Positions 6,422 to 6,773 of a stretch of DNA of 6,773 nucleotides are shown piece by piece. The position numbers and the translations under genes were made by a program. Source of the DNA: Jatrophihabitans sp. (GTDB taxonomy: Bacteria > Actinomycetota > Actinomycetes > Mycobacteriales > Jatrophihabitantaceae); the NCBI GenBank assembly GCA_004299665.1, contig SCQZ01000056.1, forward strand, positions 1 through 6,773. Direction: 5' to 3'. Numbering within the stretch: the stretch's first letter is position 1; the number at the start of each line of letters is the position of its first letter. The notes below the pieces were generated by a model. It had not been told where the DNA came from and ran no database searches. It was given only the letters and a program-made list of their open reading frames with translations.

Positions 6422-6773
6422 GTGGCACGGCGTAATCCAGGGCGGCCGGGCGGGCGCTTCGCGAAGTCCGGCCACACCAGCCACGCTCCCCGCATCCCGC
6501 CGCCCCCGGGGGCTCCGGCGGGGCCGCCACCCGGGCCGACCGGACCCGCCACCCCGCCGCAGGACGGCTTCGGCGCCCCGACGTACCACGGCCACGCTCC
6601 TGCGGGCGGGGGCTGGGAACCCCCGGAGCGCTCGCGGTCGGCGGGGCTGACGCGGGCCGCGCTGAGCCAGACGAACCGGGCCGCGCGCGCCGTCACCGCG
6701 AAGGTCATCCGGGCCAGCAAGGCCGACGGCGCCCACGAGTCCGGTCTCACCGCGCTGATCTGGAACCAGGTCC
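6422..6773 (+). CDS. MFS transporter, N-terminal fragment with Pro/Gly-rich leader (runs off right edge)
   Basis: An open frame of 117 codons from the GTG at 6422 to the window end with no stop. Residues 1-75 are low-complexity and cytoplasmic in character: a basic start (ARRNPGRPGGRFAKSG), a Pro-rich tract (about 23-46, including PPPPGAPAGPPPG) and a His/Gly/Pro stretch. Residues about 76-117 form a basic amphipathic region, TRAALSQTNRAARAVTAKVI then RASKADGAHESGLTALIWNQ. The 'VIRASKADGA-ESGL--L' segment is what precedes the first helix in the MFS-type transporter that I remember lying beside DUF3027 in other actinobacteria. No membrane helix is inside the window, so the transporter call depends on this segment and on context. 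Reading frame use (GC-rich third positions) supports real coding. It diverges from DUF3027. Confidence 0.6.
   Translation, partial: MARRNPGRPGGRFAKSGHTSHAPRIPPPPGAPAGPPPGPTGPATPPQDGFGAPTYHGHAPAGGGWEPPERSRSAGLTRAALSQTNRAARAVTAKVIRASKADGAHESGLTALIWNQV

Noticed and set aside
6497..6540. Dense C/G runs resembling a simple repeat or G-quadruplex region.
   Set aside because: They encode the Pro/Gly-rich leader in frame and are explained by codon composition; no regular repeat unit is present.
5588..6736. A 382-residue version of the DUF3027 protein starting far upstream.
   Set aside because: The extra N-terminus is GC-biased filler that would overlap the divergent gene at 6422; conserved family sequence begins after ATG 6376/6367.

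Overview
The window is very GC-rich and gene-dense. It uses many GTG starts, has few Shine-Dalgarno sequences, and carries two families typical of Actinomycetota (DUF3027 and DUF2530). It is therefore almost certainly chromosomal DNA of a high-GC actinobacterium. I cannot name the genus from sequence alone. No rRNA, tRNA, CRISPR array, insertion sequence or phage gene was seen, and no gene-free stretch exceeds 60 bp.

Layout. On the minus strand, read right to left from about 5273 to the left edge, five genes run head to tail with gaps of 5-16 bp except for one promoter-bearing junction. They are an AzgA-type NCS2 nucleobase permease (5273-3804), a fused aminodeoxychorismate synthase component I / aminodeoxychorismate lyase (PabB-PabC, 3787-1871), a MarR-family regulator (1856-1419), a 12-TM MFS exporter (1413-133), and the N-terminus of a TrmH/SpoU-type RNA methyltransferase (125 to beyond the left edge). 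To the right, a small two-helix membrane protein (DUF2530, + strand, 5294-5560) diverges from the permease. It converges on a DUF3027 protein with a Cys/His cluster (minus, 6376-5588). DUF3027 in turn diverges from a second MFS-type gene (+ strand, 6422 to beyond the right edge) that has a long Pro/Gly-rich cytoplasmic N-terminus.

How the genes may work together. The marR-MFS pair looks like a self-regulated efflux unit. A perfect 7-5-7 inverted repeat (1859-1877) sits over the predicted -10 of marR, two bases upstream of its GTG start, and its outer arm contains the stop codon of the pabBC fusion. The permease and PabB-PabC may be co-transcribed; nucleobase salvage and folate precursor supply are metabolically connected, but that link is inference. 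The DUF3027/DUF2530/MFS/permease neighbourhood is, from memory, a recurring actinobacterial arrangement of unknown function.

Nothing here is a clearly new defence or mobile system. The points most worth following are the operator/stop-codon overlap, the very tight and probably leaderless divergent promoters, the fused PABA enzyme, and the uncharacterised DUF3027-DUF2530 pair.
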